A stretch of DNA of 64,000 nucleotides from Pedobacter sp. ok626 (GTDB lineage Bacteria; Bacteroidota; Bacteroidia; Sphingobacteriales; Sphingobacteriaceae), in contig NZ_FNEX01000017.1 in assembly GCF_900100435.1 (NCBI RefSeq), forward strand, positions 1 to 64,000, in the 5' to 3' direction. Both the position numbers and the translations under genes were made by a program. Below are positions 53,301-61,875 of the stretch, one piece after another. The notes under the pieces were generated by a model that saw only the letters and a program-made list of their open reading frames with translations, made no database searches and was not told the origin of the DNA. Each line of letters opens with the position of its first letter. The first letter of the stretch is position 1.

Positions 53301-53637
53301 GTCTGCTAACCAACTAGACCGTTGGAAAGAGCCTGGAGATTTAAGCAATATACCTAAAACCGTATTGGGTGCCAATGAAAACAATGGACGTAACTCTACT
53401 CGTTTTTTACATAAAAAAACCAATTTACGTTTAACCAATGTTAGTATGAATTACAATTTACCGAAGCAGTTAATCAAACGTATTCATCTGGACGGTGCAA
53501 GTGTTTACTTACAAGCAGACAATGTTGGCTTCTGGACGCCATACTCCAGCAAATCGGATCGTAACGATTACAAAAACTCATTCAACCCATACCCACAACC
53601 ACTTGTACTTTCATTTGGTCTAAATGTTAGTTTATAA
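50377..53637 (+). CDS. SusC/RagA-family TonB-dependent receptor with STN signalling domain
   Basis: 1086 residues. A long N-terminus leads into a signal segment (MRLTIFLLTIGCLAAQASGY, about 24-43). The STN domain (about 46-118) has VNLSVHNADMESVCVAIKKQ and DYKIIDQTVIIS. A CarboxypepD-reg-like domain (about 130-212) is followed by the plug with NEVIVTAYGTSERKENQIGS and VLKDATATSIYGADGSNGV, then the barrel to FGLNVSL. STN receptors both import the ligand and signal to FecR. It is intact, in contrast to the frameshifted counterpart at 2903-6458. susD follows after 11 bp. Confidence 0.95.
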   Translation: MKQILLGKCARKCRSFNRKLLLVMRLTIFLLTIGCLAAQASGYAQKVNLSVHNADMESVCVAIKKQTGFFFLYDADVLKKSGKVSLELKNVDLRDALQRLTTGKALDYKIIDQTVIISEARANTSQEEILIKGTVKSKDGTGQSDMALPGVVITIKGTKKAVATNSDGAYSIQAPANGTLVFSMVGYGTKEVPINGNKKIDIVMMETASDLNEVIVTAYGTSERKENQIGSAFLVTSKDLERKPLDRIDKLLEGIVPGLQYEVQDQTTSSSRSRYQTRIRGEASFGASNEPLWVLDGIPLNTGNQTNAILGVNTSISPLTYLNPSDIESVVVLKDATATSIYGADGSNGVILITTKKGKSGKKSLNYSFRTGLNLINNNRFQVLNADEYRELYTESYKNNTALDQSELPTLSTTNTDWYDEFFRTGVTTTHNLSFSGTHKNTRYYISGGYYDEKQIMIKNQVQRLSARINLDQKINKSIDLFFRLGVSRNINDMFNPGNSYYINRPIDSPYQPDGSYVAAFYNKLREATYDDNTQKANAINGNIGGTIKILPGLSFTSTNGIDYTKIKENIYGSMFSFSNKDEGKATFAKSRSFNWNSQQRLNFDKTINQHDFSVLLGAEARSDDRASNQLMGIGFENDEIRDPNYAIRITPTFSGEEKTGISYYGQFRYTLSKKYSLLGSFRRDGNSDFGSDVKWATFNSVGASWTISNEDFWKIKQIDFAKIKLSYGTNGNSRMGSYKAKGIYNLNVIGSGYNGADGAIMASGENPVLSWETTYIINGGISLGLFKRISLDLDIYRNTTKGMLDEVDVTRTTGFTSIDQNIGSVRNSGIEMNLVTQNIQNKDFQWSSTFNIARNTNKILKLYNGNTKVLDKTIREVGKDASTYYLVRWAGVDPRDGGPLWYDASGNLTKAFDLTNRVTVGSSTPDFFGGMTNTFQYKAFTLSALLVYNVGGYAFSTLQRDSESDGRNLADNNQSANQLDRWKEPGDLSNIPKTVLGANENNGRNSTRFLHKKTNLRLTNVSMNYNLPKQLIKRIHLDGASVYLQADNVGFWTPYSSKSDRNDYKNSFNPYPQPLVLSFGLNVSL

Positions 53638-53648
53638 AAGAAAATGTG

Positions 53649-55097
53649 ATGAAAAAAATTAGCTATACTTTAACCCTGCTTATCCTTGTGTGTTTCACAT
53701 CGACTTCCTGTAAAAAGTTCTTAGAAAAAGAGCCCTTTGGAAAAACAGGAAAAAACACTTTATTTGAAACCGTAAATGGCGCTAAACTGGCAATTAACGG
53801 ATCATATAACGTAATACTCAATTATTATAAAAATGAATTTGGCATGTATGCCGATGTGGCTTCTGATAATGTGATTCGTGGAACTAGTGCTACGGTTATG
53901 TTGCCACAGTTTAATTTCCAAAGTGCAATCGGTGATGACGCCTTTGCCGTTGGACATATCTGGCTAAACATTTATGAAGCTTTAAACAATGTTAACAATG
54001 TTTTAAATGCGATTCCTGAACTAAAAACAAAATTCCCGGACCAAACAAAGACACTCGATTCCCTTGCCGGACAGGGTTTGGTTATGCGGGCATTGTGTCA
54101 CTTCGATTTGAGCAGAGTTTATGCACAACCATATAATTATACAATAGATGCCTCACACTTAGGCGTGCCTGTACTCACTAAAACACCTAGTCCAGGGGAA
54201 CAAGTTGCCAGAAAAACAATGAAGCAAACCTACGAACAGATTCTTTTAGATCTTAACAATGCTTTGCCATTATTACAGCAACATGCAAATCATACTACCC
54301 ATGCTGCTATTACCTATCAGGCTGCCTTGGCGCTGCTATCTCGCGTTTACCTATATCAGGGAGATTGGGAAAAAAGTATAGCCAATGCAAACCTGGTTAT
54401 TAATGACAATCGTTATCACCTTGCAAATGCAGTCGATTATAAATCTGTATTTCTTTTAGGTGCTAACGACAGTACCAAACCGGAAAGTATTTTCGAGCTA
54501 ACCAATGACGGGCTTACAAGTCCTTCATCAAGCATCTACACTGCATTTTCTGACACGACCAATGCCTCTTATATCATTTCTTCAAAAACAAAATTATTAT
54601 TTGATGATGAGGATATCCGCTTAAAGAACATGTTTCTTACTCCTAAAACCGGAAACAATAAAGGACGATTAATTACCACCAAATATGCAGATGGAACAGT
54701 AAGCGCCCTTAGGCCACCCCTCATACAGGTTATCCGTTTATCAGAACTTTACTTAAATCGTGCAGAAGCCAAATGGAACTTACAGAAATATGGTGAAGCA
54801 GCAGAAGATTTACGCATCATTTCTCAAAGGGCTCACCCAACCAAAACAATCACCATCACCTATGGCTCAAGTTTAGACCTATACAAACAAATCGCCGATG
54901 AAAGGAACCGTGAATTTTGCTTTGAAGGCCAGCGCTTGTTTGACCTTATAAGGCGTAAAGAAAACCTGACTCGAAGTTCAGATTGTAATGCCACTGTATG
55001 TAGCCTTACTTACCCTAACGACAAATTTATTTTACCGATACCTGGTAAAGAGGCTGAAGCAAACAAAGCAATTATTCAAAATCCTGGCTTTAACTAA
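53649..55097 (+). CDS. SusD/RagB-family nutrient-binding outer-membrane lipoprotein
   Basis: 482 residues from the ATG at 53649; a GTG one codon earlier is in frame. Lipobox STSC, Cys21, followed by KKFLEKEPFGKTG. SusD features are GQGLVMRALCHFDLSRVYAQ, VIRLSELYLNRAEAKWNLQK, ERNREFCFEGQRLFDLIRRK and the C-terminal IIQNPGFN. It binds the ligand for the SusC encoded just upstream. The neighbouring M16 peptidase hints that the ligand is a peptide rather than a glycan, which is inference. Confidence 0.95.
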   Translation: MKKISYTLTLLILVCFTSTSCKKFLEKEPFGKTGKNTLFETVNGAKLAINGSYNVILNYYKNEFGMYADVASDNVIRGTSATVMLPQFNFQSAIGDDAFAVGHIWLNIYEALNNVNNVLNAIPELKTKFPDQTKTLDSLAGQGLVMRALCHFDLSRVYAQPYNYTIDASHLGVPVLTKTPSPGEQVARKTMKQTYEQILLDLNNALPLLQQHANHTTHAAITYQAALALLSRVYLYQGDWEKSIANANLVINDNRYHLANAVDYKSVFLLGANDSTKPESIFELTNDGLTSPSSSIYTAFSDTTNASYIISSKTKLLFDDEDIRLKNMFLTPKTGNNKGRLITTKYADGTVSALRPPLIQVIRLSELYLNRAEAKWNLQKYGEAAEDLRIISQRAHPTKTITITYGSSLDLYKQIADERNREFCFEGQRLFDLIRRKENLTRSSDCNATVCSLTYPNDKFILPIPGKEAEANKAIIQNPGFN

Positions 55098-55105
55098 TTA
55101 AGACA

Positions 55106-55573
55106 ATGAAACACATCATAACATATTTCTTGGCCTCTGCCTTTTTATTAACAATATTCCTTATGCCTTCATGTTCTAAGGAGAGTGTGCCCTACGACAC
55201 CCCATTTATCCATATCAATTTTGAAAACAAAAGTGTAATTGACGTACTAAGTAACCGTAAGGATACGGTAAATTATATGGTTTACCTTAGCTCACAGTTA
55301 TTATTTGAACCTGTTGATGTTCAATATGAAATTAAACTTGGCGATGGCCTTCAGGAGGGGCGTGATTTTGTGCTTTTAAACAAGACTAATACGCTTACTT
55401 TTCCACAAGGAATCTTTGAACGCCCTATTCGTATTGCCTGGAAGGATATTCCTGTAGACCCAGCAAAGGACAACCGTCTCACCATAAGTTTAATCAGCAA
55501 CAGTAAAAATTTCATCCTTGGTTTTCCAGGCCCTGATCAGCTTCAAAAACAATTGGTGATCACAAAAAAATAA
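55106..55573 (+). CDS. Small surface lipoprotein (DUF4843-like), function unknown
   Basis: 155 residues with a lipoprotein signal (MPSC, Cys23). The remainder is a beta-sandwich-like sequence: FIHINFENKSVIDVLSNRKD, VNYMVYLSSQLLFEPVDVQY, GRDFVLLNKTNTLTFPQG, LTISLISNSKNFILGFPGP. This resembles the DUF4843/DUF1735-type lipoproteins that accompany SusCD pairs in Bacteroidetes; the exact family is uncertain. It is 8 bp after susD and 9 bp before the M16 peptidase gene. Confidence 0.7.
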   Translation: MKHIITYFLASAFLLTIFLMPSCSKESVPYDTPFIHINFENKSVIDVLSNRKDTVNYMVYLSSQLLFEPVDVQYEIKLGDGLQEGRDFVLLNKTNTLTFPQGIFERPIRIAWKDIPVDPAKDNRLTISLISNSKNFILGFPGPDQLQKQLVITKK

Positions 55574-55582
55574 ATAGCAAGG

Positions 55583-58402
55583 ATGAGGAAGAGAATAAAT
55601 ATAATGGTGTTGTTGCTGACTGGACTCGGATTTTTCAATTCCAAGAGCTATGCACAGCAATTACAGCAAGATCCTAACCTGGTAAAAGGGAAACTTAAAA
55701 ACGGTTTCAGCTATTACATCTATAAAAGCGACAAAACGAAAGGCAACTCCGTATTAAGGTTGTTTTTAAATGCCGGCTCATTACAGGAGGAGACCGACCA
55801 GCAAGGCTTGGCCCACTTTATAGAACACATGGCATTTAACGGGACCAAACATTATTCAAAAAATGATGTGATTCAGTTTCTGGAATCCAAAGGTGTAAAA
55901 TTTGGTGCAGACCTGAATGCACATACAAGCTTTGATGAAACCGTTTACAAAATCAGTATCAATACTGAAGATGAGAAAAACCTGGAAAAATCTATTGACA
56001 TTATGGCCGACTGGGCCTTTGGAGTAACTTTTGACAGTCACGAAATAGACAAAGAGCGCGGAGTAGTAATTGAAGAATGGCGCAGTAAACAGGGTGCCGC
56101 AAACCGTTTAAGAGAACAGTACTTACCAGTGTTGTTTAATAAATCAAGATATGCAGAGCGCTTGCCTATTGGTAAAGTCGATATCTTGAAAAGCTTTAAG
56201 CGCCAAACCATTGTTGACTTTTACGAGAAATGGTACCGTCCGGATCTAATGTCCATAGCCATTGTAACCGACATCGATCCTAAAAAAGTAGAGTCTTATA
56301 TCAAAAACGAGTTTAACCAGTATAAGGCTAAAAGTAAAGCACCAAGACTTTATTATGAATTGCCTCAACATAGGGATACTTTGTTTTCAATCCTTACAGA
56401 TAAAGAAGCCAATGCCATCGAGCTGAGTGTTTTCAACAAGATCAAAGCATTCAGTGGCATTAAAACCGAACAGGATTACAAAGAGCAGCTGACCAGAACA
56501 TTTTTCAATGCACTAGCCAAAAGTCGCTTTAGTAGAATATCACAATTACAAAACGACTTCAAAGAAGGTAGTGTCTCTGTCAGTAATATAGTGTTAAAAA
56601 ATGGCATTGTCTCAGGTGGAGCATCATTGTATCATGATAAAATTAAAGAAGGAATCTCCCAGTATTTAACCGAGGCACAGCGAATTTTCCGTTATGGCTT
56701 TACCAGCGATGAGGTAAAGAAATATAGAGATGAATACATTGCTGCAATTAAACGTTCTATTAATGCCGAAGACAAAACACAAGCTGAAGCTTATGTAAAC
56801 GAAATTCATGATGTGTTTTATAATGGTAGCACGATGCTGGCAAAAACAGAACGGAACAGGCTTTCCTTAAAATATGCAGTGCAGATTGATTCGCTTACTA
56901 TTTTGAATTTCTTAAAATCAGTAAACAAACCAGGCAATACGGTGGTACTACTTACAGCTCCTGAAAAGGACAAAGCAAATCTACCTAGTCAAGCTAAGCT
57001 AGGAGCCATGTTTGCGAAAGCAGCTGCCGAGCAAGTTGCTCCATGGTCGGATCAGATTACCGTTCCCACTACATTGCTCGCACAGGAACCATCTGCAGGA
57101 AAAGTTGTTAAAGAAGAGCTCCTTTCACCTATTGGCACGACCAAATGGACTTTATCAAACGGCACCATTGTATACCTAAAACCTACTGCAGAGCGGAAGA
57201 ACTATATTTCCTTATCTGGTTTTAGGAAAGGTGGTATCTATGCACTTGATTCTTCACAGTATGTAACAGCACAATTTGTTAAACCAGTAACCGGTTTAAG
57301 CGGGGCTGGTGATTTTAGCCGCCGTGCCTTGACTCAATTCCTTACAGGAAACTCAGCTTCCGCTACATTGGTTCTTTCGAGTTCAAGGGAAGGGGTCGTA
57401 AGTAGTGCTGACTGGAAAGACGCTAAAACTATGTTTCAGTTGATGTACCTGAAATGGATGTACCCAAATGCCGATCCAGTAACCTTTGAACAAGCAAAAC
57501 GTCAATCACTGGAACAGCTTGAAAACAATAAACTCTCTCCAAGTTACGCCTACACCAAAGCCATTAGCGAATTGTTAAAAGGGGATGATGATTATGCATC
57601 AGAGATGTCTGCGGAGCGACTCAATAAAGAGGCGCATTTAAAAGATATTTTACCCATTTTCAAAAGCCGTTTTGGTTCTGCAAAAGACTTTCAATTTGTA
57701 ATTGTTGGAGGCTTTAACCTGGACAGTATCAAACCTTTTATAGAACAATATATTGGTGGTCTACCAGCCGGAGATTACAACAATAAGTTTGAATACAAAG
57801 GCCCGGTAGGTGGCAATTCTGCGAAAGACATATTGGTTTATGCAGGAGCCGCTCCAAAAAGCACAGTAAACCTTTTCCACCAAAGTAATAAGGTAAACTA
57901 TGACTACCCGGAAATCTTGGTGCAAACCATGTTACAGGAGGTTTTAAAAGTAAAACTACGCCTAAACCTTCGCGAGGAAAACTCAGGTGTATATGGCGTA
58001 GGTGTATCTGTTTCGGCAACAAACGTTCCTTCCCCATTGATCCGTGCAAGAATCTCTTTCAGTTGCGCACCTGAATCAGCGGAATTCCTAATCAAACAAG
58101 CCCAGATTGAAGTTAAAAAAGTTGCCGAGAATCCTAATTATTTTGCCAGCGACCTGAACAACATTAAGGTACAGCAAATTGACGGATACAAAAAGCAGGC
58201 AGATAAAAACCTGTTTTGGAGCTCAGCCCTAAGAAACCAGTTTTACTTTGGTTTTAAGAACTACAGCTATTTCAATGATTTCGAAAATATGATCAATAAA
58301 ATCACTCCGGCAATAATTGCTGATTACGCTAAAAAGTATTTGATAGATACTCCTGGTATAAAAGCGGTATTAATGCCTGAAAATTTTAAGACACTAAACT
58401 AA
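55583..58402 (+). CDS. Secreted M16-family (insulinase-like) zinc metallopeptidase
   Basis: 939 residues with a signal peptide (cleavage near SYAQ at 22-25). The active N-terminal half has the inverted zinc motif HFIEH (His78, Glu81, His82) followed by MAFNGTKHYSKNDV and the distal glutamate region ERGVVIEEWRSKQ. A second, inactive M16 half covers about 500-939. Length and two-half design match periplasmic PqqL-like peptidases, which digest peptides held inside a closed chamber. It lies within the SusCD operon, 9 bp after the small lipoprotein, which points to peptide processing after uptake. Confidence 0.93.
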   Translation: MRKRINIMVLLLTGLGFFNSKSYAQQLQQDPNLVKGKLKNGFSYYIYKSDKTKGNSVLRLFLNAGSLQEETDQQGLAHFIEHMAFNGTKHYSKNDVIQFLESKGVKFGADLNAHTSFDETVYKISINTEDEKNLEKSIDIMADWAFGVTFDSHEIDKERGVVIEEWRSKQGAANRLREQYLPVLFNKSRYAERLPIGKVDILKSFKRQTIVDFYEKWYRPDLMSIAIVTDIDPKKVESYIKNEFNQYKAKSKAPRLYYELPQHRDTLFSILTDKEANAIELSVFNKIKAFSGIKTEQDYKEQLTRTFFNALAKSRFSRISQLQNDFKEGSVSVSNIVLKNGIVSGGASLYHDKIKEGISQYLTEAQRIFRYGFTSDEVKKYRDEYIAAIKRSINAEDKTQAEAYVNEIHDVFYNGSTMLAKTERNRLSLKYAVQIDSLTILNFLKSVNKPGNTVVLLTAPEKDKANLPSQAKLGAMFAKAAAEQVAPWSDQITVPTTLLAQEPSAGKVVKEELLSPIGTTKWTLSNGTIVYLKPTAERKNYISLSGFRKGGIYALDSSQYVTAQFVKPVTGLSGAGDFSRRALTQFLTGNSASATLVLSSSREGVVSSADWKDAKTMFQLMYLKWMYPNADPVTFEQAKRQSLEQLENNKLSPSYAYTKAISELLKGDDDYASEMSAERLNKEAHLKDILPIFKSRFGSAKDFQFVIVGGFNLDSIKPFIEQYIGGLPAGDYNNKFEYKGPVGGNSAKDILVYAGAAPKSTVNLFHQSNKVNYDYPEILVQTMLQEVLKVKLRLNLREENSGVYGVGVSVSATNVPSPLIRARISFSCAPESAEFLIKQAQIEVKKVAENPNYFASDLNNIKVQQIDGYKKQADKNLFWSSALRNQFYFGFKNYSYFNDFENMINKITPAIIADYAKKYLIDTPGIKAVLMPENFKTLN

Positions 58403-58407
58403 TTGTT

Positions 58408-60165
58408 ATGAAGACTATTAAAACTATTACAACCCTACTCCTGCTTATTGCGGTTGGCCTTAGTAGCAGTTGTAAAAAAGACCAAGTAATGTACGGCAAA
58501 GGATTTGAAACTTTCAAATTCATTGTTAAAGATGCATTAAACGTAGAAACAGAATATCCAGGCGTAATCTCGGGTGATGAAATTATAGTAGCACTCCCAA
58601 CTGAAATTGATGTTACTCATCTAAAAGCCAGCTTTACGATAGATAACCCACGTACAATTGTACAAGTTAATACTAAAGTACAAGAATCGGGTATATCCGA
58701 ACAGGATTTTAGTCAACCTGTATCGTATAAAGTAAAAGCTGAAGACAAAAGCACAAGAAGTTATTCAGTTCGGATAGAGAAGAAGATTGCCCTTCAATCT
58801 TTCGGATTCTTTAAGGCCGATAACCCTGTTCTTGAAGAAGATTATCAGGCCGTAATCAGAGGCTTAACTATTGACATTTCCGTTCACGAAACCATTGATT
58901 TAACAAAATTGGTAGCAAGGTTTCAAACTACAACTGGATCTACCTTAAAAGTAGGCGCCATAACCCAGGAAAGCAAAGTAACACCAAATAATTTCGGAAA
59001 TCCTGTGGTATATACCTTTACGGACACAGGCTTACCAGCCCCACTAAACTTTAACGTACAACTTTCCTTTATAGGTCCGAAATGGTGGATGATTGGGGAT
59101 AAAAGTATGATCACTTCTACTACTAACGGCTTAAAAATGGCCATTCATCCATTTACTAAATACCCATATATTGTTTATAATAGGACAGGAAAAGATGAAA
59201 AAGGTGTTGATTTGCCAGATACGGAAAAAAAGGTAGCCGTAATTAGCTACACCGGAACAGACTGGAAATACCTTGGCCTAGCCTCGGGAATTTCGGAAAC
59301 CAGGGCTGACCTCACCAATATCGCATTTGATGATGAAGGAACACCGTATGTTGGTTACAAAGATTACTTTGGTACTGAACAGAAGGCAACAGTATTAAAG
59401 TTTGTAAATGATACATGGACCAGTGTCGGCGATAAAAATTTCAGTCCTATGAGAGTGGATAAATTCTCATTCACCGTTGGCGAAAACAATCAGCCTATGA
59501 TAGGAGCCTCTACATTCACTGCGATTCCAGGTTTTGCTAAACGTGCCATTTATGTGAGTAATTTTACAGCTGGACAGTGGGCTAATATTACTCCTGCAGT
59601 AGCTAGCCCGTTAATTGGAGGAGTTCAGGTATTTAAAGGTTTGGATGGAAAAACATACATGGCAGTTTTAGATAGGAATTCGAGTTTGAGTATGTATAAA
59701 TTCCAGAACAATACTTGGAATGCTATTGGCCCGGTAGGTTTTAGAACTTCAGATAATTTACCAGCCTTCACTACTGTTATTGGAGCGGCGAGTGCAGCAG
59801 GAGAAGTCTATATAGGTTATCAAACTGTTATTTCCAGTGAACGAATTAACCGTATCCTTAAATTCAATAAAGCTACATCATTGTGGGAAGAACTAGGCTC
59901 AGCAGGCAATAGTCAAGGAACCGAGAAATATGCGTTGGCTATAGATCCAAAAGGAAAACTATACTTTGCTTTTGCCAATAACTTCGGTTTATATGTAAAA
60001 ACCTTTAATGATGAGACTAAAAACTGGAACAATCAAAGGCTAGTGGTATCTGGCACTATCGACGAGTTTGATATGCAAGTCTCAGCAGATGGAATTCCCT
60101 ACATTGTGGTAAGGACCGCTGCAGATAAGAAAACTGCTGTTTACAAATACACAATAACGAAATAG
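58408..60165 (+). CDS. Lipoprotein with DUF5018-like domains and beta-propeller region
   Basis: 585 residues with lipobox SSSC, Cys22. Two successive DUF5018-like modules (about 30-125 and 125-215) share the pattern of LKASFTIDNPRT / FSQPVSYKVKAEDKSTRSY and LVARFQTTTGST / NNFGNPVVYTF. The C-terminal 360 residues contain repeated blade-like segments (WKYLGLASG, WTSVGDKNF, WNAIGPVGF, WEELGSAGN, VYIGYQTV) of a beta-propeller. It probably binds substrate at the cell surface. It is 5 bp after the M16 gene and is followed by a strong terminator, so it ends the operon. Confidence 0.75.
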   Translation: MKTIKTITTLLLLIAVGLSSSCKKDQVMYGKGFETFKFIVKDALNVETEYPGVISGDEIIVALPTEIDVTHLKASFTIDNPRTIVQVNTKVQESGISEQDFSQPVSYKVKAEDKSTRSYSVRIEKKIALQSFGFFKADNPVLEEDYQAVIRGLTIDISVHETIDLTKLVARFQTTTGSTLKVGAITQESKVTPNNFGNPVVYTFTDTGLPAPLNFNVQLSFIGPKWWMIGDKSMITSTTNGLKMAIHPFTKYPYIVYNRTGKDEKGVDLPDTEKKVAVISYTGTDWKYLGLASGISETRADLTNIAFDDEGTPYVGYKDYFGTEQKATVLKFVNDTWTSVGDKNFSPMRVDKFSFTVGENNQPMIGASTFTAIPGFAKRAIYVSNFTAGQWANITPAVASPLIGGVQVFKGLDGKTYMAVLDRNSSLSMYKFQNNTWNAIGPVGFRTSDNLPAFTTVIGAASAAGEVYIGYQTVISSERINRILKFNKATSLWEELGSAGNSQGTEKYALAIDPKGKLYFAFANNFGLYVKTFNDETKNWNNQRLVVSGTIDEFDMQVSADGIPYIVVRTAADKKTAVYKYTITK

Positions 60166-60196
60166 CATCTGAAACTATTCATTTAATTCTACAACC

Positions 60197-60246
60197 GAAC
60201 CCCGAATGAACCCATAAAATATATGATCATTCGGGGTTCAATTTTT
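60197..60246 (+). terminator. Intrinsic terminator ending the sigma-FecR-SusCD-M16 operon
   Basis: A perfect 13-bp stem (60197-60209 with 60227-60239) has a 17-nt loop and five T (60242-60246), 31 bp after the last gene. It lies before the metallophosphoesterase gene and makes a translation start at 60223, inside the hairpin, unlikely. Confidence 0.82.
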
Positions 60247-60267
60247 CATCTTCAATTTACAAGCCAT

Positions 60268-61830
60268 ATGAAACAACTAAGTTTCCTCATTCTTATACTT
60301 ACATCCTTCTCTCTACACGCCCAAACCACTGCATCCGGTTACATATTTGCTGATGCAAACGGAAACGGCAAAAGAGATAAAACAGAAAAAGGTATCCCTA
60401 ACGTCTCTGTAACCAACGGACAAGAAGTTGTGCTCAGCAACAGCAAAGGTTTTTACCAGTTACCCGTTAGCAACGACAACATCATTAGCGTAATTAAACC
60501 AACTGGTTATCAGGTGCCGCTAAATACCGACAATCTGCCCCAATATTATTACATCCATAAGCCACAAGGCTCACCAATTTTAAAATACAAAGGAGTATCA
60601 CCTACAGGCCCTCTACCAAAATCTATAGATTTTGCTTTAAAACCATCAACAGAAAAAAACAGCTATACCGCTTTGATTTTTGGTGATCCACAGGTGTATA
60701 ACCAGGAGCAGATAGATTACTTTGTACGTGATGTGATTACGGAAGTGGAAGGTATTAAAGACGTGTCGTTTGGCATCAGTATGGGCGATGAAGTTGGCGA
60801 CAAGCTTGATCTGTTCCCGGCATATACTGCCGCAGTAAAACGTGTGGGCATTCCTTGGTACAATATGATGGGTAACCACGATCTAAATGCAGATGCACCA
60901 ACAGATTCGTTATCTGATGAATCTTTTGAAGCTCATTTTGGCCCCACCACTTATGCATTCAATTATGGAAAAGTACATTTCATTGTACTCGATGATGTAC
61001 AATATCCTGACCCACGTGACGGACATGGCTATTACGGCGGATTAAGGGAGGATCAACTGAAATTTGTAGAAAATGATCTGAAACATGTCCCTAAGGACTA
61101 CTTGATTGTAATCACAATGCATATTCCCTTGAGTGAACCAGAATTCCTCTTCAGTTCAGCTACCAGGAAAAGATTATTCAATGCCATTAAGGATTTCCCC
61201 AATACACTCTCAATCTCCGCACATACCCATATGCAGCGTCAGGATTTCTATGTAAAAAGCACAGAATGGTTGCAGGATAAACCACACCATCATTTTAATA
61301 TCGGAACCGCTTCGGGTGATTTTTACTCCGGTCTCAGCGACAAAAACGGAACCCCTATTTCAACTATGCGTGATGGAACACCAAAAGGCTACGGATTTAT
61401 TCATTTTAAGGGAAACCAATATATAATAGATTATAAAGTGGCCGGTAAAGATGCTGCAGAGCAAATGAGAATTACCGCCCCCGAAAAACTTAAAAAGAAC
61501 AGTGATTCCCTAGCCTATGTCTATGTGAATTTTTACACCGGTAGTAAAAACGACAAAGTACAATATCGGATAGATAACAGCCAGTGGAAAGACTTGGAAC
61601 AAAGCATCGAATTTGATCCATTTTATATTGCAGAGGTAGCAACATGGAAATCCATAACCGATAAAAAACAAAAAGCAAGAAGGCCGTCTAACCCTGCAAA
61701 AAGCACGCACTTGTGGAAAGGGCCAATTGCAACCGACCTATCCACTGGCGAGCATATTGTAGAAGTAAAAGCTACTGATATGTTTAACCGACCCTTTACA
61801 CAAAAACGCAGTTTTGTGATTACGGAGTAA
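60268..61830 (+). CDS. Secreted calcineurin-like metallophosphoesterase
   Basis: 520 residues from the ATG at 60268 (MKQLSFLILIL) with a signal peptide ending LHAQ. An N-terminal SdrD/Cna-B-like beta domain (about 22-125) has a calcium-loop-like DANGNGKRD. The phosphoesterase core follows with GDPQ (139-142, a Q variant of the usual GDxH), MGDEVGD (172-178), GNHD (202-205), TMHIPLSEPE and AHTHMQRQ. A C-terminal beta domain (about 380-520) follows. It should hydrolyse a phosphate ester outside the cytoplasm, substrate unknown. It is separated from the Sus-type operon by a terminator and may have its own promoter. Confidence 0.9.
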   Translation: MKQLSFLILILTSFSLHAQTTASGYIFADANGNGKRDKTEKGIPNVSVTNGQEVVLSNSKGFYQLPVSNDNIISVIKPTGYQVPLNTDNLPQYYYIHKPQGSPILKYKGVSPTGPLPKSIDFALKPSTEKNSYTALIFGDPQVYNQEQIDYFVRDVITEVEGIKDVSFGISMGDEVGDKLDLFPAYTAAVKRVGIPWYNMMGNHDLNADAPTDSLSDESFEAHFGPTTYAFNYGKVHFIVLDDVQYPDPRDGHGYYGGLREDQLKFVENDLKHVPKDYLIVITMHIPLSEPEFLFSSATRKRLFNAIKDFPNTLSISAHTHMQRQDFYVKSTEWLQDKPHHHFNIGTASGDFYSGLSDKNGTPISTMRDGTPKGYGFIHFKGNQYIIDYKVAGKDAAEQMRITAPEKLKKNSDSLAYVYVNFYTGSKNDKVQYRIDNSQWKDLEQSIEFDPFYIAEVATWKSITDKKQKARRPSNPAKSTHLWKGPIATDLSTGEHIVEVKATDMFNRPFTQKRSFVITE

Positions 61831-61837
61831 TTAATAA

Positions 61838-61875
61838 AGCGGGGGTATAACAAGTACTTGTACCCTCGCTCTTTT
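61838..61875 (+). terminator. Intrinsic terminator between the convergent phosphoesterase and helicase genes
   Basis: A 10-bp stem (61838-61847 with 61861-61870, one G-U) has a loop that contains the small palindrome CAAG/CTTG. It is followed by CTTTT and starts 8 bp after the phosphoesterase stop. The tail overlaps the stop codon of the minus-strand helicase gene. Confidence 0.7.
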
